A stretch of 34,782 nt of DNA. It comes from Bacillus sp. Xin1. Its GTDB lineage: Bacteria > Bacillota > Bacilli > Bacillales > Bacillaceae_G. The DNA is taken from NCBI RefSeq assembly GCF_013314535.1, contig NZ_JABUAE010000039.1:1-34782 (forward strand). The letters run 5' to 3'. Positions 14,650 through 21,831 of this stretch are shown in pieces. The stretch's first letter is position 1, and every line of letters starts with the position of its first letter. The position numbers and the translations under genes were made by a program. A model generated the notes under the pieces. That model saw only the letters and a program-made list of their open reading frames with translations. It ran no database searches and had not been told where the DNA came from.

Positions 14650-14826
14650 ATGATGATAATTCACTTTTTCGAATTTGTACCTCAAAAAATTTCACAAATT
14701 GAAAATGGAAATCGAAAATATCCAAACTACACAACTATTAAGAGAATAGCTATCACATTGAATATTAATATAGAAGAACTTACAGTCGAGAAATATTTAA
14801 TTTTTGAATTTTCAGAAATGAATTGA
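14650..14826 (+). pseudogene. Remnant of an Xre-type HTH regulator (58-codon fragment)
   Basis: In frame from 14650 the DNA encodes KISQIENGNRKYP (13-25), TIKRIAITLNINIEEL (29-44) and a short tail ending at a TGA at 14824. This is exactly the second half of an Xre HTH domain (recognition helix, G-x-x-x-P loop, IK-x-IA, LNI-x-IEEL). The first two helices are replaced by an unrelated stretch (MMIIHFFEFVPQ) and no good ribosome binding site is present. It therefore looks like a 5'-truncated relic 95 bp upstream of rap. Confidence 0.65.
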
Positions 14827-14920
14827 AAAATAAAGATTGATAAGATTAATTTTTTGTTTATCTGTTATGATTTTAATACGAGAATATTCCCTTAAAATGG
14901 GATGATAGGGGGAGAGAAAT

Positions 14921-16009
14921 ATGAACGTTCAATTAAAGGGGAATGAACAACTTACCGAGTTACTAAATGAATGGTATCTACAAATTCGTGCAAGAAATCG
15001 CGAAAATTCTATTCGCTTAAAAAAAGAGATCAAAGAACAAATTAATAACCTTACAGATAATCAAAATTTACTTTTTTATTATTCCCTACTTGATTTTAGA
15101 CATAGTTATCTAATCAACAACATGGGGATTTCTAAAAATAGTTTTGATAAAATTGAAAACTTCGAAACTCCAAAGGAAGATCTCTTAGCATATTACTATC
15201 ACTTTTTTAAAGCTATTCATTCTAACGCAATTGGTAGCTATATTTTAGCTAAAGAACATTATGAAAAAGCTGAAGAACTCCTAATACACATTCCTGACGA
15301 TCTTGAAAAAGCAGAGTTTTATTATAATTTAGCTATATTCCACTATCATATTTACCAAGCCCTTTTAGCAATAAAGTACGCAAATTTAGCCAAAGATATC
15401 TTTGCCAAAAACCCTGATTTCGAACTGAAAATTGCTTATTGCAAAAATCTTTTGGGATTATCGTGTACTCATTTAAATGAGTACGAAATGGCAGAAGAAT
15501 ATTTCATCTCAGCTATTGACTTATTCCATAATTTCGGAAATGAAAGAGATATCTTAATTGCTCGTCAAAATCTAGGTTTAATGTATTCTGAACAAAAACA
15601 ATCTGACTTAGCAATTCGTTATTTATCTGAAGTGAACGAGAAAATGCCAAACAACTATAGAGCTCTTTTTATTGAAGCTAAACAACGAATGAAGTTAGAA
15701 GAAACAGATATTGCATCAGAGCTTATAAAAAAAGGATTACATATTTGTAATCAATTAGGGATTTTAGAATACCAATATCATTTTGATATTCTGAATAAAT
15801 TATGCAATGAAGAAAAAACTGAAATTTTAGAAAAAACTATTTTGGCAGGAATAGAATACTTTAAAAAAGAAAAACTATGGGAATATGTTCAAGAATATTA
15901 TGAAGTATTAGCTATAAAATTCCATAATGATGCACAATTTGAAAAATCTAGCTCATATTTCCTTTTAACTTATCAAGCCAAAGAAAAAATATTAGAAAAG
16001 AGGTGTTAA
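14921..16009 (+). CDS. rap: Rap-family TPR response-regulator phosphatase/regulator
   Basis: The 362 residues are the normal Rap length. Residues 1-70 are the N-terminal three-helix bundle (LLNEWYLQIRARNRENSIRL and DNQNLLFYYSLLDFRH, 46-61), and the rest is a series of TPR units such as AEEYFISAIDLFHNFGNERD. Gln48 occupies the position of the catalytic Gln of Spo0F-dephosphorylating Rap proteins, so phosphatase activity is possible. The upstream site is AGGGGGAGAG. The phr gene starts 2 bp after its stop, and the pair resembles the plasmid Rap-Phr systems of B. thuringiensis that delay sporulation and respond to plasmid-bearing cell density. Confidence 0.93.
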   Translation: MNVQLKGNEQLTELLNEWYLQIRARNRENSIRLKKEIKEQINNLTDNQNLLFYYSLLDFRHSYLINNMGISKNSFDKIENFETPKEDLLAYYYHFFKAIHSNAIGSYILAKEHYEKAEELLIHIPDDLEKAEFYYNLAIFHYHIYQALLAIKYANLAKDIFAKNPDFELKIAYCKNLLGLSCTHLNEYEMAEEYFISAIDLFHNFGNERDILIARQNLGLMYSEQKQSDLAIRYLSEVNEKMPNNYRALFIEAKQRMKLEETDIASELIKKGLHICNQLGILEYQYHFDILNKLCNEEKTEILEKTILAGIEYFKKEKLWEYVQEYYEVLAIKFHNDAQFEKSSSYFLLTYQAKEKILEKRC

Positions 16010-16010
16010 A

Positions 16011-16160
16011 ATGAAATTCCTTAAATCAGGTTTAACAAGTCTTTTAGCTGTAGGTATTCTGACAGTTGGGATTTCTTCATTGGGATTTAATACCCAACAA
16101 TCAGATGTCCAACAAGCTAGCAGTGCTGTAGTTAGTTATGCACACGGCAATACTGGCTGA
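16011..16160 (+). CDS. phr: Phr signalling pre-peptide
   Basis: A 49-codon ORF starts 2 bp after the rap stop, with AGAGGTG embedded in the rap 3' end. It has a basic start (MKFLKSG), a hydrophobic export segment (LTSLLAVGILTVGISSLGF) and a polar tail ending VVSYAHGNTG. By analogy with Bacillus Phr peptides the mature signal would be the C-terminal YAHGNTG or a near variant, exported, cleaved, re-imported by Opp and bound by the Rap TPR domain to inhibit it. A strong terminator follows at 16175-16221. Confidence 0.9.
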   Translation: MKFLKSGLTSLLAVGILTVGISSLGFNTQQSDVQQASSAVVSYAHGNTG

Positions 16161-16174
16161 TATTTATATTTAAA

Positions 16175-16225
16175 AAAAGGGAAGTAGTATCATGATGTGT
16201 GAGTGATACTACTTCCCTTTTCTCT
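16175..16225 (+). terminator. Terminator of rap-phr
   Basis: AAAAGGGAAGTAGTATCA (16175-16192) and TGATACTACTTCCCTTTT (16204-16221) form a perfect 18-bp stem with an 11-nt loop and flanking T/A tracts. It also can end the convergent par operon. Confidence 0.92.
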
Positions 16226-16241
16226 TTCTTTATCTCTAATA

Positions 16242-16490
16242 CTAAAAAAAGAAATACCCTAAAAGTCCAATTGCACATATTACACTACTTGTAATAATAA
16301 TCAGGGCAAATATGCCAAATAGTAAATAACCTAAATAATAAAAGCCAAGACATACAAAAGCAATTATTAATAATACTCCAATGATTTGTAAAATAAATAA
16401 TTTGAATATATATACTAAACTAAAAAGGATTATCAAGAATAAAAAAGATTTTAAAACTCTAGGTTTTTGTTCTCTAATTGGTGCTTCCAT
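16242..16490 (-). CDS. Small membrane protein at the end of the par operon (82 aa)
   Basis: AGAGGTG lies 5-8 nt before a pair of ATGs; I use 16490. After a polar start (MEAPIREQKPRVLKSF) the whole protein is hydrophobic, with about three membrane segments (LFLIILFSLVYIFKLFIL, LLIIAFVCLGFYYLGYLLFG, and a final one ending GLLGYFFF). It starts 80 bp after the Hfq-like gene. Function unknown. Confidence 0.65.
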   Translation of the reverse strand: MEAPIREQKPRVLKSFLFLIILFSLVYIFKLFILQIIGVLLIIAFVCLGFYYLGYLLFGIFALIIITSSVICAIGLLGYFFF

Positions 16491-16570
16491 CATTTCACCT
16501 CTTTCATTGTATATATGTAGAATACAAAAATGGAGTGCTTTCTCTAATAAGTAAGCACTCCATGTTGTAT

Positions 16571-16843
16571 TTATGCGTATTGTTGTCTTTTTGCTTCTTT
16601 TGATTTTTCCCACTCGGATGTTATCCTGTTAATTTCCTTTAGATCTAATTTTTCGGCAGGAATTAAATCTATAATTGAACCTTTAAATATGCAATGTGTT
16701 TTATCATCTGTTTGTACATAAATCATATAAGGGTCACGTCCATCAATAATTCCACTTAAAGTTTTCCCGTTTTGCAATATGAATTTACATGGCATTTTAC
16801 AATGATCTAAGTACTGTAGTATAGCATCAAATTTTAAAATCAT
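16571..16843 (-). CDS. Plasmid Hfq-like (Sm fold) RNA-binding protein
   Basis: Start at 16843 chosen because GAGGGGG lies 7 nt upstream; an ATG at 16849 is too close to it. The 90 residues follow the Hfq pattern: an N-terminal helix (LKFDAILQYLDHCK, 3-16), Sm1-like strands (CKFILQNGKTLSGIIDGRDP, 19-38, then YMIYVQT) and an Sm2-like end CIFKGSIIDLIP (51-62), corresponding to YKHAISTIVP in Hfq, with the His of YKH changed to Gly. A charged 25-residue tail follows. It lies between parR and a membrane protein in the same operon. B. anthracis pXO1 is known to encode an Hfq, so a plasmid copy has precedent. Confidence 0.78.
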   Translation of the reverse strand: MILKFDAILQYLDHCKMPCKFILQNGKTLSGIIDGRDPYMIYVQTDDKTHCIFKGSIIDLIPAEKLDLKEINRITSEWEKSKEAKRQQYA

Positions 16844-16881
16844 ACCCATTCCCCCTCTTATATTTTATAACTATTTCATGC

Positions 16882-17376
16882 TTAGAATATAGTATTCTGA
16901 TCTACACCCTTAAAAATATCATTTTCTTTTTTTAATTCATTCAAATTTTTGTCATCTTGCTTATTTTGATCTTTATCGGTAGGCGTGTGTTCGTTTAATT
17001 TTGAATGTGAAACTTCTTTTTTTGAACTTTGACTCTCATCTATTTCACTTGTATTTGCTGTCGTAACTTCTCTTTTCTTTTCTAACATACCATAAGAATT
17101 ATTACTAATATGAGTGTTATTTTCTTTCACTAAATCTTTAATCAATTTTAAATCATGATAAAATTCTTCTTTTAGAAACAGTGAACGATGCATTTGCTCT
17201 TGAATATCAAAGTCTTTTACATCCCGTATACCATATTCCTTTGTAAAAAAATGCACCAGTGCAATTAACGAGTCGTTTATATTATCTTGTGCTTCATACC
17301 ATTTCCAAAAGCCTTCATTGTCTATTTTCTTTAATTTCCATCCGTACTGTTCCGGTCTTTTTTTCACTTGGTTCAC
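16882..17376 (-). CDS. parR: ParR-like partition adaptor
   Basis: The 164-residue protein starts at a GTG 6 bp after the parM stop. Residues 10-55 hold a compact segment (YGWKLKKIDNEGFWKWYEAQ then NINDSLIALVHFFTKEYGIR) resembling a ribbon-helix-helix adaptor that binds centromere repeats, followed by a helix and a long, Ser/Lys/Asp-rich disordered tail (100-164) ending DIFKGVDQNTIF. The position behind the actin-like gene and next to an iteron region is the ParMRC arrangement. The disordered tail would be the ParM-contacting part, by analogy with other ParR. Sequence identity between ParR families is low, so the name relies mostly on context. Confidence 0.8.
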   Translation of the reverse strand: MNQVKKRPEQYGWKLKKIDNEGFWKWYEAQDNINDSLIALVHFFTKEYGIRDVKDFDIQEQMHRSLFLKEEFYHDLKLIKDLVKENNTHISNNSYGMLEKKREVTTANTSEIDESQSSKKEVSHSKLNEHTPTDKDQNKQDDKNLNELKKENDIFKGVDQNTIF

Positions 17377-17382
17377 CTATCC

Positions 17383-18579
17383 TTACTTAGCCAACACTTC
17401 ATTCACGAGTACATCCATACCTTCAATGTTCATGTCGATTGCATACTCTTCCGGAATCCATAGTAACTCTAACTTATTCATCTTACAGAAGGTAGCTAGT
17501 TCGTCATATAAGTCTTCTTTAAACCCAACCGAACCGCCACCATACACCGCAATGACTTGAGCTTCGCTTGCCGTATTTTCTCTATATTTATTTTTAATAT
17601 CTTGTAATATATTTTCAGCTTGAACAAATCGAGTTTCATAAAAGAATGATTTCGCTTCCGTATGGAAATTATGTTCCTCATTCTGAAGCATCTCACTAAA
17701 TTGTTGTCTTGTTATTTCACCTATACCTGGTTTATCTCCTTTTAGTAATCCAATAGCTTCTTTAATCGCATGACCTACGCCTTGTTTTTCCCCTGTGCAA
17801 GCGTCACTATTAGGATTAACACCAACTGTATAGATATACTCTGTTGTTCCATCTCCGATGTCCGTGTGTAAAATCTTTTTACGTGAAAACACCGCTTCAG
17901 TTAGCAAATTATTAAGCTTATCTTCACTGTATTTAAGCTCATTTTTACAGAAATCCACATATTGTTTAAACATATCTAATTTCTTTTCACGAATTGCTTT
18001 TAACATCAGATATAGCGGTGGAATGCCCTCACGAGTTACTTTCGCATCATTAAACTTAATTGTTACTGTAACTTGCTCTTCAGCAACATCAACAATCGCA
18101 ATATGCGTTCCTTTCAAAAAGCGTTCTTGTAAAATCCGAGCACGTTCAGGATTCCATTCACTGGCTGGAATAGCTGTGATTAAATCCACTTCTACATTAA
18201 GTGTTTTAGGTAATTCTTTTGTATCTTGGTAAGACTTTTGAATTGCTTTAGCAGCAGTGATACTAATTGTATGAATCATAGGAAGATCATCAATATATTT
18301 ACCACCTTCGCTAATATTCATGGATTTTACATCTTTTCCAGATTTCATTGCTCTTTCACCAACTAAAAATTGACCACTTCGTTTAATTGAAGAACTTGTA
18401 ATATGTACATTCAATTCATCTAGTAAGTTAGCAACACATTTTTCAATGTTTGTTTCACTAGGAGCAATCGGAGTGAATAGCCTTTTATATACACTTTGTA
18501 CTTTTCCTACTTCATTATCTACCTTAAACTTCACTTTATTATTTCCAATATCTGCTTTTAGATAAAAATGCATATTCAT
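17383..18579 (-). CDS. parM: ParM-like plasmid segregation actin
   Basis: The 398 residues carry the actin-fold ATPase motifs: phosphate 1 ADIGNNKVKF (9-18), the connect/helix region around 138-150 (IPASEWNPER), phosphate 2 HTDIGDGTTE (238-247) and adenosine motif VYGGGSVGF (345-353). GGGAGATG precedes ATG. Polymerisation of such proteins pushes ParR-bound plasmids apart. The arrangement and features match the BtParM type described on B. thuringiensis plasmid pBMB67, which forms tubule-like bundles; the similarity to that protein is recalled, not aligned. The iteron-rich DNA upstream (18606-18889) is the likely centromere and also overlaps its promoter. Confidence 0.93.
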   Translation of the reverse strand: MNMHFYLKADIGNNKVKFKVDNEVGKVQSVYKRLFTPIAPSETNIEKCVANLLDELNVHITSSSIKRSGQFLVGERAMKSGKDVKSMNISEGGKYIDDLPMIHTISITAAKAIQKSYQDTKELPKTLNVEVDLITAIPASEWNPERARILQERFLKGTHIAIVDVAEEQVTVTIKFNDAKVTREGIPPLYLMLKAIREKKLDMFKQYVDFCKNELKYSEDKLNNLLTEAVFSRKKILHTDIGDGTTEYIYTVGVNPNSDACTGEKQGVGHAIKEAIGLLKGDKPGIGEITRQQFSEMLQNEEHNFHTEAKSFFYETRFVQAENILQDIKNKYRENTASEAQVIAVYGGGSVGFKEDLYDELATFCKMNKLELLWIPEEYAIDMNIEGMDVLVNEVLAK

Positions 18580-18605
18580 TTAACAACATCTCCCTCTATA
18601 TATTA

Positions 18606-18889
18606 AAAGTACCTTCATGACACCTATTTAATACCTTTTAAATATCTCTTAACTTAATTATACAACTAAGGTACCTTAAAAGCAACACTTTGATTATATT
18701 TTGGGTATCTTTTTTGTACAATTTTATTACTTATATATTTTCACATCGCAGTGCCGCAATATGCAGCGCAAAAAACACGTAATAAAGGTACCTAATGGGT
18801 ATCTGTTTTATACCGAATAGATACAAAATTTTTCTTTCTCAGCCATTAGATACCTTATTGGTTTCAAAAAAGGTATCTAATAGGTATTG
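18606..18889. repeat. parC: parC-like centromere: iterons of the type AAGGTAYCTAAT
   Basis: Upstream of parM a short motif with core GGTAYCT recurs at least eight times in both orientations: AAAGTACCTT (18606), ATACCTTTT (18631), AAGGTACCTTAA (18668), GGGTATCTTTT (18703), AAGGTACCTAAT with GGGTATCTG (18785-18803), GATACAAA (18820 region), ATTAGATACCTT (18845-18856) and AAGGTATCTAAT with AGGTATTG (18870-18888). The last two units form a perfect 12-bp inverted repeat. Such clusters are the binding platform for ParR. A GC-rich island (18747-18770) interrupts the AT-rich iterons. Confidence 0.75.
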
Positions 18890-19032
18890 AACTGAAGTTC
18901 CTTTTTACTGTATTAATCGATATAAAAAAAGGGGGAATTCTACGTAATTCTACAAAGCTCAATGTGCCTCGACGATACTTTCTATGCTCAGACTTATTAA
19001 TTGTTTAGACTTTATATTCAGATAGCAAAGTC

Positions 19033-19162
19033 ATGGAAGGTGATATAGGGTAGTAGGAAGAAACAGAGTATATAGTACTTGGTGGGAAGTGGGAAGAATG
19101 TGGTGAGTGGTGGTGGATGACGCTGAGTGGTTCATAGTGAGAAGTGGTGAAAGGTGGTGGAA
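19033..19162 (+). repeat. G-rich, C-poor tract of GTGG/GGTGG repeats
   Basis: The plus strand from about 19033 to 19162 is almost free of C and consists of GTGG, GGTGG, GAAG and GTGA units (for example GTGGTGAGTGGTGGTGG). Its last 19 bp recur exactly at 19261-19279 inside the next gene. Candidate binding array or origin element for the adjacent DNA-binding protein. Confidence 0.6.
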
Positions 19163-19279
19163 ATTTGGAAGAACTATTATCTGTAAGTGATCTTTCTATA
19201 CAAACAGGTATATCTGAGACTAGCATTTATCGATACTTGAATGATTTTAACGAATTTATTGTGGTGAAAGGTGGTGGAA
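19144..19279 (+). repeat. 19-bp direct repeat spanning the start of the DUF3967-type gene
   Basis: GTGGTGAAAGGTGGTGGAA is found at 19144-19162, where it covers the ribosome binding site, and at 19261-19279 within the coding region. The two copies are 117 bp (39 codons) apart and in the same reading frame. Confidence 0.85.
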
Positions 19280-19776
19280 GAGGAAAAAAATATGAAAAAT
19301 CAGTTATAAAGCTATTAACACGTGTTAAACATCTGTTAGAAGAAGGGAATACTAAGCAAGATGTTAGAAGAATACTAAAAATCGAATTCCCACGTGTAAT
19401 AGAAATTGATGATACAGGATCAGAAGAATTAACAACTCCTTCTTCCCTTATAACAATTGAAGATTTAAACAGATTTGAAGAAAAATTTGCTAATACGAAC
19501 AAAGCAGTAGAAATGTTAGTTCAAGTATTGCATAAGCAAAATAACGAGTTTCAAAGTATTAAACAGCAAAATTCATATTTACTTGAAGTCAATAAACAAT
19601 TAAGTGAACAGTTAAGCAAAGAATGGACTAATGTTGAACAGAAGTTACATGAAATTGATATGAATGCTATGCAAAGGGATGAGAATCTATTAATTCAGAT
19701 CCAAGAAACTTTAGAAACTAAGAAATTATCCAATCAACATAAGAATAATTGGCTGATTAGATTATTTAAACGGTAA
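19165..19776 (+). CDS. MerR-like HTH protein with DUF3967-type C-terminus
   Basis: TTG at 19165 is preceded by AAAGGTGG at proper spacing; the frame is open to a GTG at 19144, which would add seven residues. Of 203 residues, 1-65 form an HTH/wing (ELLSVSDLSIQTGISETSIY, then a basic segment KGGGRGKKYEKS), 90-190 are a long coiled coil (NKAVEMLVQVLHKQNNEFQS), and the end RDENLLIQIQETLETKK followed by a basic WLIRLFKR resembles DUF3967. This layout is common in B. cereus group plasmids next to replication or partition loci. Repeated GGTGGTGG motifs around its start suggest it binds there and regulates itself or contributes to replication. Confidence 0.75.
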   Translation: MEELLSVSDLSIQTGISETSIYRYLNDFNEFIVVKGGGRGKKYEKSVIKLLTRVKHLLEEGNTKQDVRRILKIEFPRVIEIDDTGSEELTTPSSLITIEDLNRFEEKFANTNKAVEMLVQVLHKQNNEFQSIKQQNSYLLEVNKQLSEQLSKEWTNVEQKLHEIDMNAMQRDENLLIQIQETLETKKLSNQHKNNWLIRLFKR

Positions 19777-20446
19777 TCATACATTCTAACTTTAATACCA
19801 GAGAAAATAGGATTCTATAAAATATATTCAACTTCCACCAAGTGATTTATGCCGTGAAAATTCATTTACTATGAGAGAAATCCTCATACAAACTAACAAA
19901 GGCAACCTCAGAAGGGCATTTTTTGTTCTCTAGGGTTGCCTTTGTTAGTTTAAAGGTTTAGAGGCTCGTATTTCAAGAAACAGGCATACTAAGCGAATCC
20001 GAGGGCATAGTCACTTCAATAAATAATAATCTTCGCCATATTTTATTAAGAATCGCCAAATGTCCCTAAAAAGTGTTTAACATAGTTACGAAGTCTATCA
20101 GGTTTCCCTAAAATTTTTTAAGATTCATTAAAAATGATATTTTTCACGATATTTTTAAAAATAAAATTCAAATCTAAAATATAGGATACTCTTATTATTA
20201 AATCTTGTTTTAAAAGAATTAAAAACATTAAATACATTAGAATTTATTTTGGGATACTGAGTCTTACTCTCACAAGGACTTATAGATTTCTTCTTATTAA
20301 ATTCCTTATTAAATTCCTTACTGAATTTAGCTACCATTCTATGATAAATGTCACTTACTTTATTCTAAAAATACACTTTAATACCTTGAAGTTTAATAAT
20401 AAGATTAATAGATTTTTAAAATATAAATTATGATTGCATGACAAAA
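19777..20446. other. Long gene-free, very AT-rich region with short tandem repeats; candidate origin DNA
   Basis: No ORF with a ribosome binding site is supported. After the hairpin at 19890-19951 the sequence from about 20040 becomes extremely AT-rich. CTTATTAAATTC is repeated in tandem near 20288-20315 with a third degenerate copy (CTTACTGAATTT). The region lies just downstream of the Rep candidate on the other strand, a usual place for a replication origin with AT-rich unwinding DNA. This is positional inference. Confidence 0.4.
19890..19951. repeat. 18-bp perfect inverted repeat with long T-rich loop
   Basis: AAACTAACAAAGGCAACC (19890-19907) and GGTTGCCTTTGTTAGTTT (19934-19951) pair perfectly; the 26-nt loop can add an inner AGAA/TTCT pairing and contains six Ts. 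There is no T-run beyond the stem. It may end the DUF3967-type transcript or be a structural element such as a single-strand origin. Confidence 0.75.
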
Positions 20447-20480
20447 AGCCTTGTTAGCTTCAATTTTTTTGAACAAGGCT
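20441..20480 (-). terminator. Terminator of the Rep candidate
   Basis: On the minus strand AGCCTTGTT (20480-20472) pairs with AACAAGGCT (20455-20447), followed by TTTTTGT. It lies 34 bp beyond the stop codon at 20514. Confidence 0.75.
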
Positions 20481-20513
20481 ACATTAGCTTTATTTTGTTG
20501 TGAGAAATAAAAG

Positions 20514-21503
20514 TTAAGAGTTAGGATCTAGCATCTCTCTGAACTTTGTGAAATTAATTTGTCTCTTAAATGCCATGTCTTGTTTGAATTTCTTCCTGCG
20601 TAGTGCTCTATATGCATGGATTTTATTTGTGTACATCTCTATAAAATGCGCAGGAGTACTTACATCTGCTTGGTTACGTTCAAACCAACGTACACACTCC
20701 TCGAAAGTCTTTTTCACCTCCCAGTCAACATCTGGTGGCATACGTAAAGCAATTGTATAAGCATCTTTTTCAGTAATGTTTGTATCTTGCGTCAAAATGT
20801 ACATGTAAAGCTTCTTTTGCGCATCGCTCATGTGTTCATCCATCTCACGGAATCTAAGCTCTAATTTTTTATCCTCGTCAGAATTCGTTTCTTGCTCCTC
20901 ATTTTCTTTTTCTTCAGGTTCTACTTCAACAGGTGTAAATAAATCGAATCCATGACATGTAGAAATTGGGGTGTCTTCGCTATTATTTGAATCTTTCTTT
21001 TGCTTTTTATTTATTTTCTTTGACAAAAACTTTGTAAATGTAGAAAAAACATTGATTGTGTACGCCCATTTCTGTTTAAAATACTCAACAATTTTCAAGT
21101 AATTATTATGTAAGCTTAAAATGTATATAGATGGCGCAATTTTATTGTGACGTCTTGTTTTAATTTGGTGACATACCTCAAGGTCTTCTAACCAATTCAG
21201 AATAAAGTTAATGATTGGTACAGAAATGCCCGATTTTTGGCTAATTTGTTTTTGTTTCATTTGGGAGAATCCCTCTTGAACAAGGTAGGAAAGCACGGTT
21301 TCAAGTGCTTCATATCGGCGTGGCGTTTTCTCGAAGTATTCTTTTGTAGTTTTGCCTTCACATTCGAATAGAATACTATCAATATCTTTGATTACGCTTT
21401 TGACTGCTTGATTGATAGCTCCCGTTTTCCGCTTGGGAATATGATAAAGATGAGGACTTAGTTCAGTTTTTGCTTTACTAAGCAAAAAGTTTTGTAGCAA
21501 CAC
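20514..21503 (-). CDS. Probable plasmid replication initiator (winged-helix protein)
   Basis: GTG at 21503 has GGAGG 8 nt upstream. The 329 residues include an N-terminal region (LSPHLYHIPKRKTGAINQAV), a winged helix at about 75-135 (QMKQKQISQKSGISVPIINF to the basic wing KTRRHNKIAP), an acidic disordered linker (about 190-215, Glu-rich) and a helical C-terminal domain (HMSDAQKKLYMYILTQDTNI onward, with WFERNQADVSTPAHFIEMY) that resembles DnaD-like or phage replisome-organiser tails. I cannot match it to a named Rep family. The assignment rests on the control region in front of it (antisense RNA, palindromic promoter, SD-sequestering repeat), which is what a copy-number-controlled rep gene needs. 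Confidence 0.65.
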   Translation of the reverse strand: MLLQNFLLSKAKTELSPHLYHIPKRKTGAINQAVKSVIKDIDSILFECEGKTTKEYFEKTPRRYEALETVLSYLVQEGFSQMKQKQISQKSGISVPIINFILNWLEDLEVCHQIKTRRHNKIAPSIYILSLHNNYLKIVEYFKQKWAYTINVFSTFTKFLSKKINKKQKKDSNNSEDTPISTCHGFDLFTPVEVEPEEKENEEQETNSDEDKKLELRFREMDEHMSDAQKKLYMYILTQDTNITEKDAYTIALRMPPDVDWEVKKTFEECVRWFERNQADVSTPAHFIEMYTNKIHAYRALRRKKFKQDMAFKRQINFTKFREMLDPNS

Positions 21504-21506
21504 AGA

Positions 21507-21569
21507 AAAAACCTCCTATTTTTTACCACCGCAAATAAACAGAAAAACGCTGGAAAAGTAGAGGTTTTT
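21507..21569 (-). promoter_or_regulatory. SD-sequestering inverted repeat in the rep leader
   Basis: AAAAACCTC (21507-21515) covers the complement of the rep ribosome binding site and is a perfect inverted repeat of GAGGTTTTT (21561-21569). In the rep mRNA this 9-bp pairing would hide the GGAGG and lower translation. Confidence 0.6.
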
Positions 21570-21570
21570 A

Positions 21571-21599
21571 TTCACATTATAATTTTTACATGCTATAAT
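21571..21599 (+). promoter_or_regulatory. Promoter of the putative antisense RNA
   Basis: TTCACA (21571-21576, five of six matches) and a perfect TATAAT (21594-21599) are 17 bp apart on the plus strand, opposite to the rep leader. Confidence 0.75.
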
Positions 21600-21605
21600 G
21601 GTTAC

Positions 21606-21722
21606 ATAGCAAGTATAATTATAAAAGATAAACCCCCTACTTTAATCGGGTTTTTAATTGGTTCACCGGCCAAAGTGATAGGCCAATTAAAAACGTGTGC
21701 GGTAGGGTTTATTTTTTTGTTT
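21606..21722 (+). ncRNA. Putative antisense (countertranscribed) RNA controlling rep
   Basis: From the promoter at 21571-21599 a transcript would start near 21606 and run into a large stem-loop: outer stem CCCTAC/GTAGGG with AAA/TTT (21630-21640 with 21702-21710), inner 11-bp stem TTTTTAATTGG (21651-21661) with CCAATTAAAAA (21683-21693), then a long T-tract (from 21712). The RNA of about 115 nt is fully complementary to the rep leader, whose promoter lies at 21760-21788. Size, position and structure fit plasmid copy-number antisense RNAs. Confidence 0.65.
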
Positions 21723-21759
21723 TTTTACTATATTGTAGTTGTTTTTATGTATATGTTCT

Positions 21760-21798
21760 ATTGTATAACTATTATTGAAAGATATCAATAATAGTTAT
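21760..21798 (-). promoter_or_regulatory. rep promoter covered by a perfect palindromic operator
   Basis: On the minus strand TTGATA (21783-21788) is 17 bp from TACAAT (21760-21765). The 14-bp inverted repeat ATAACTATTATTGA / TCAATAATAGTTAT (21765-21778, 21785-21798) overlaps both boxes, so a dimeric repressor such as the Xre protein encoded next door could block rep transcription. Confidence 0.65.
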
Positions 21799-21831
21799 GG
21801 TTTTATTTAAAGTAAATACCATATAAATTTT

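Noticed and set aside
17858-18232. 124-codon plus-strand ORF inside parM
   Set aside because: Entirely antisense to parM with its ATPase motifs; Ser-rich composition is typical of a shadow frame.
20155-20337. 60-codon minus-strand ORF beyond the Rep candidate
   Set aside because: Asn/Lys/Phe-rich product of extreme AT content with no ribosome binding site; more likely origin-type DNA.
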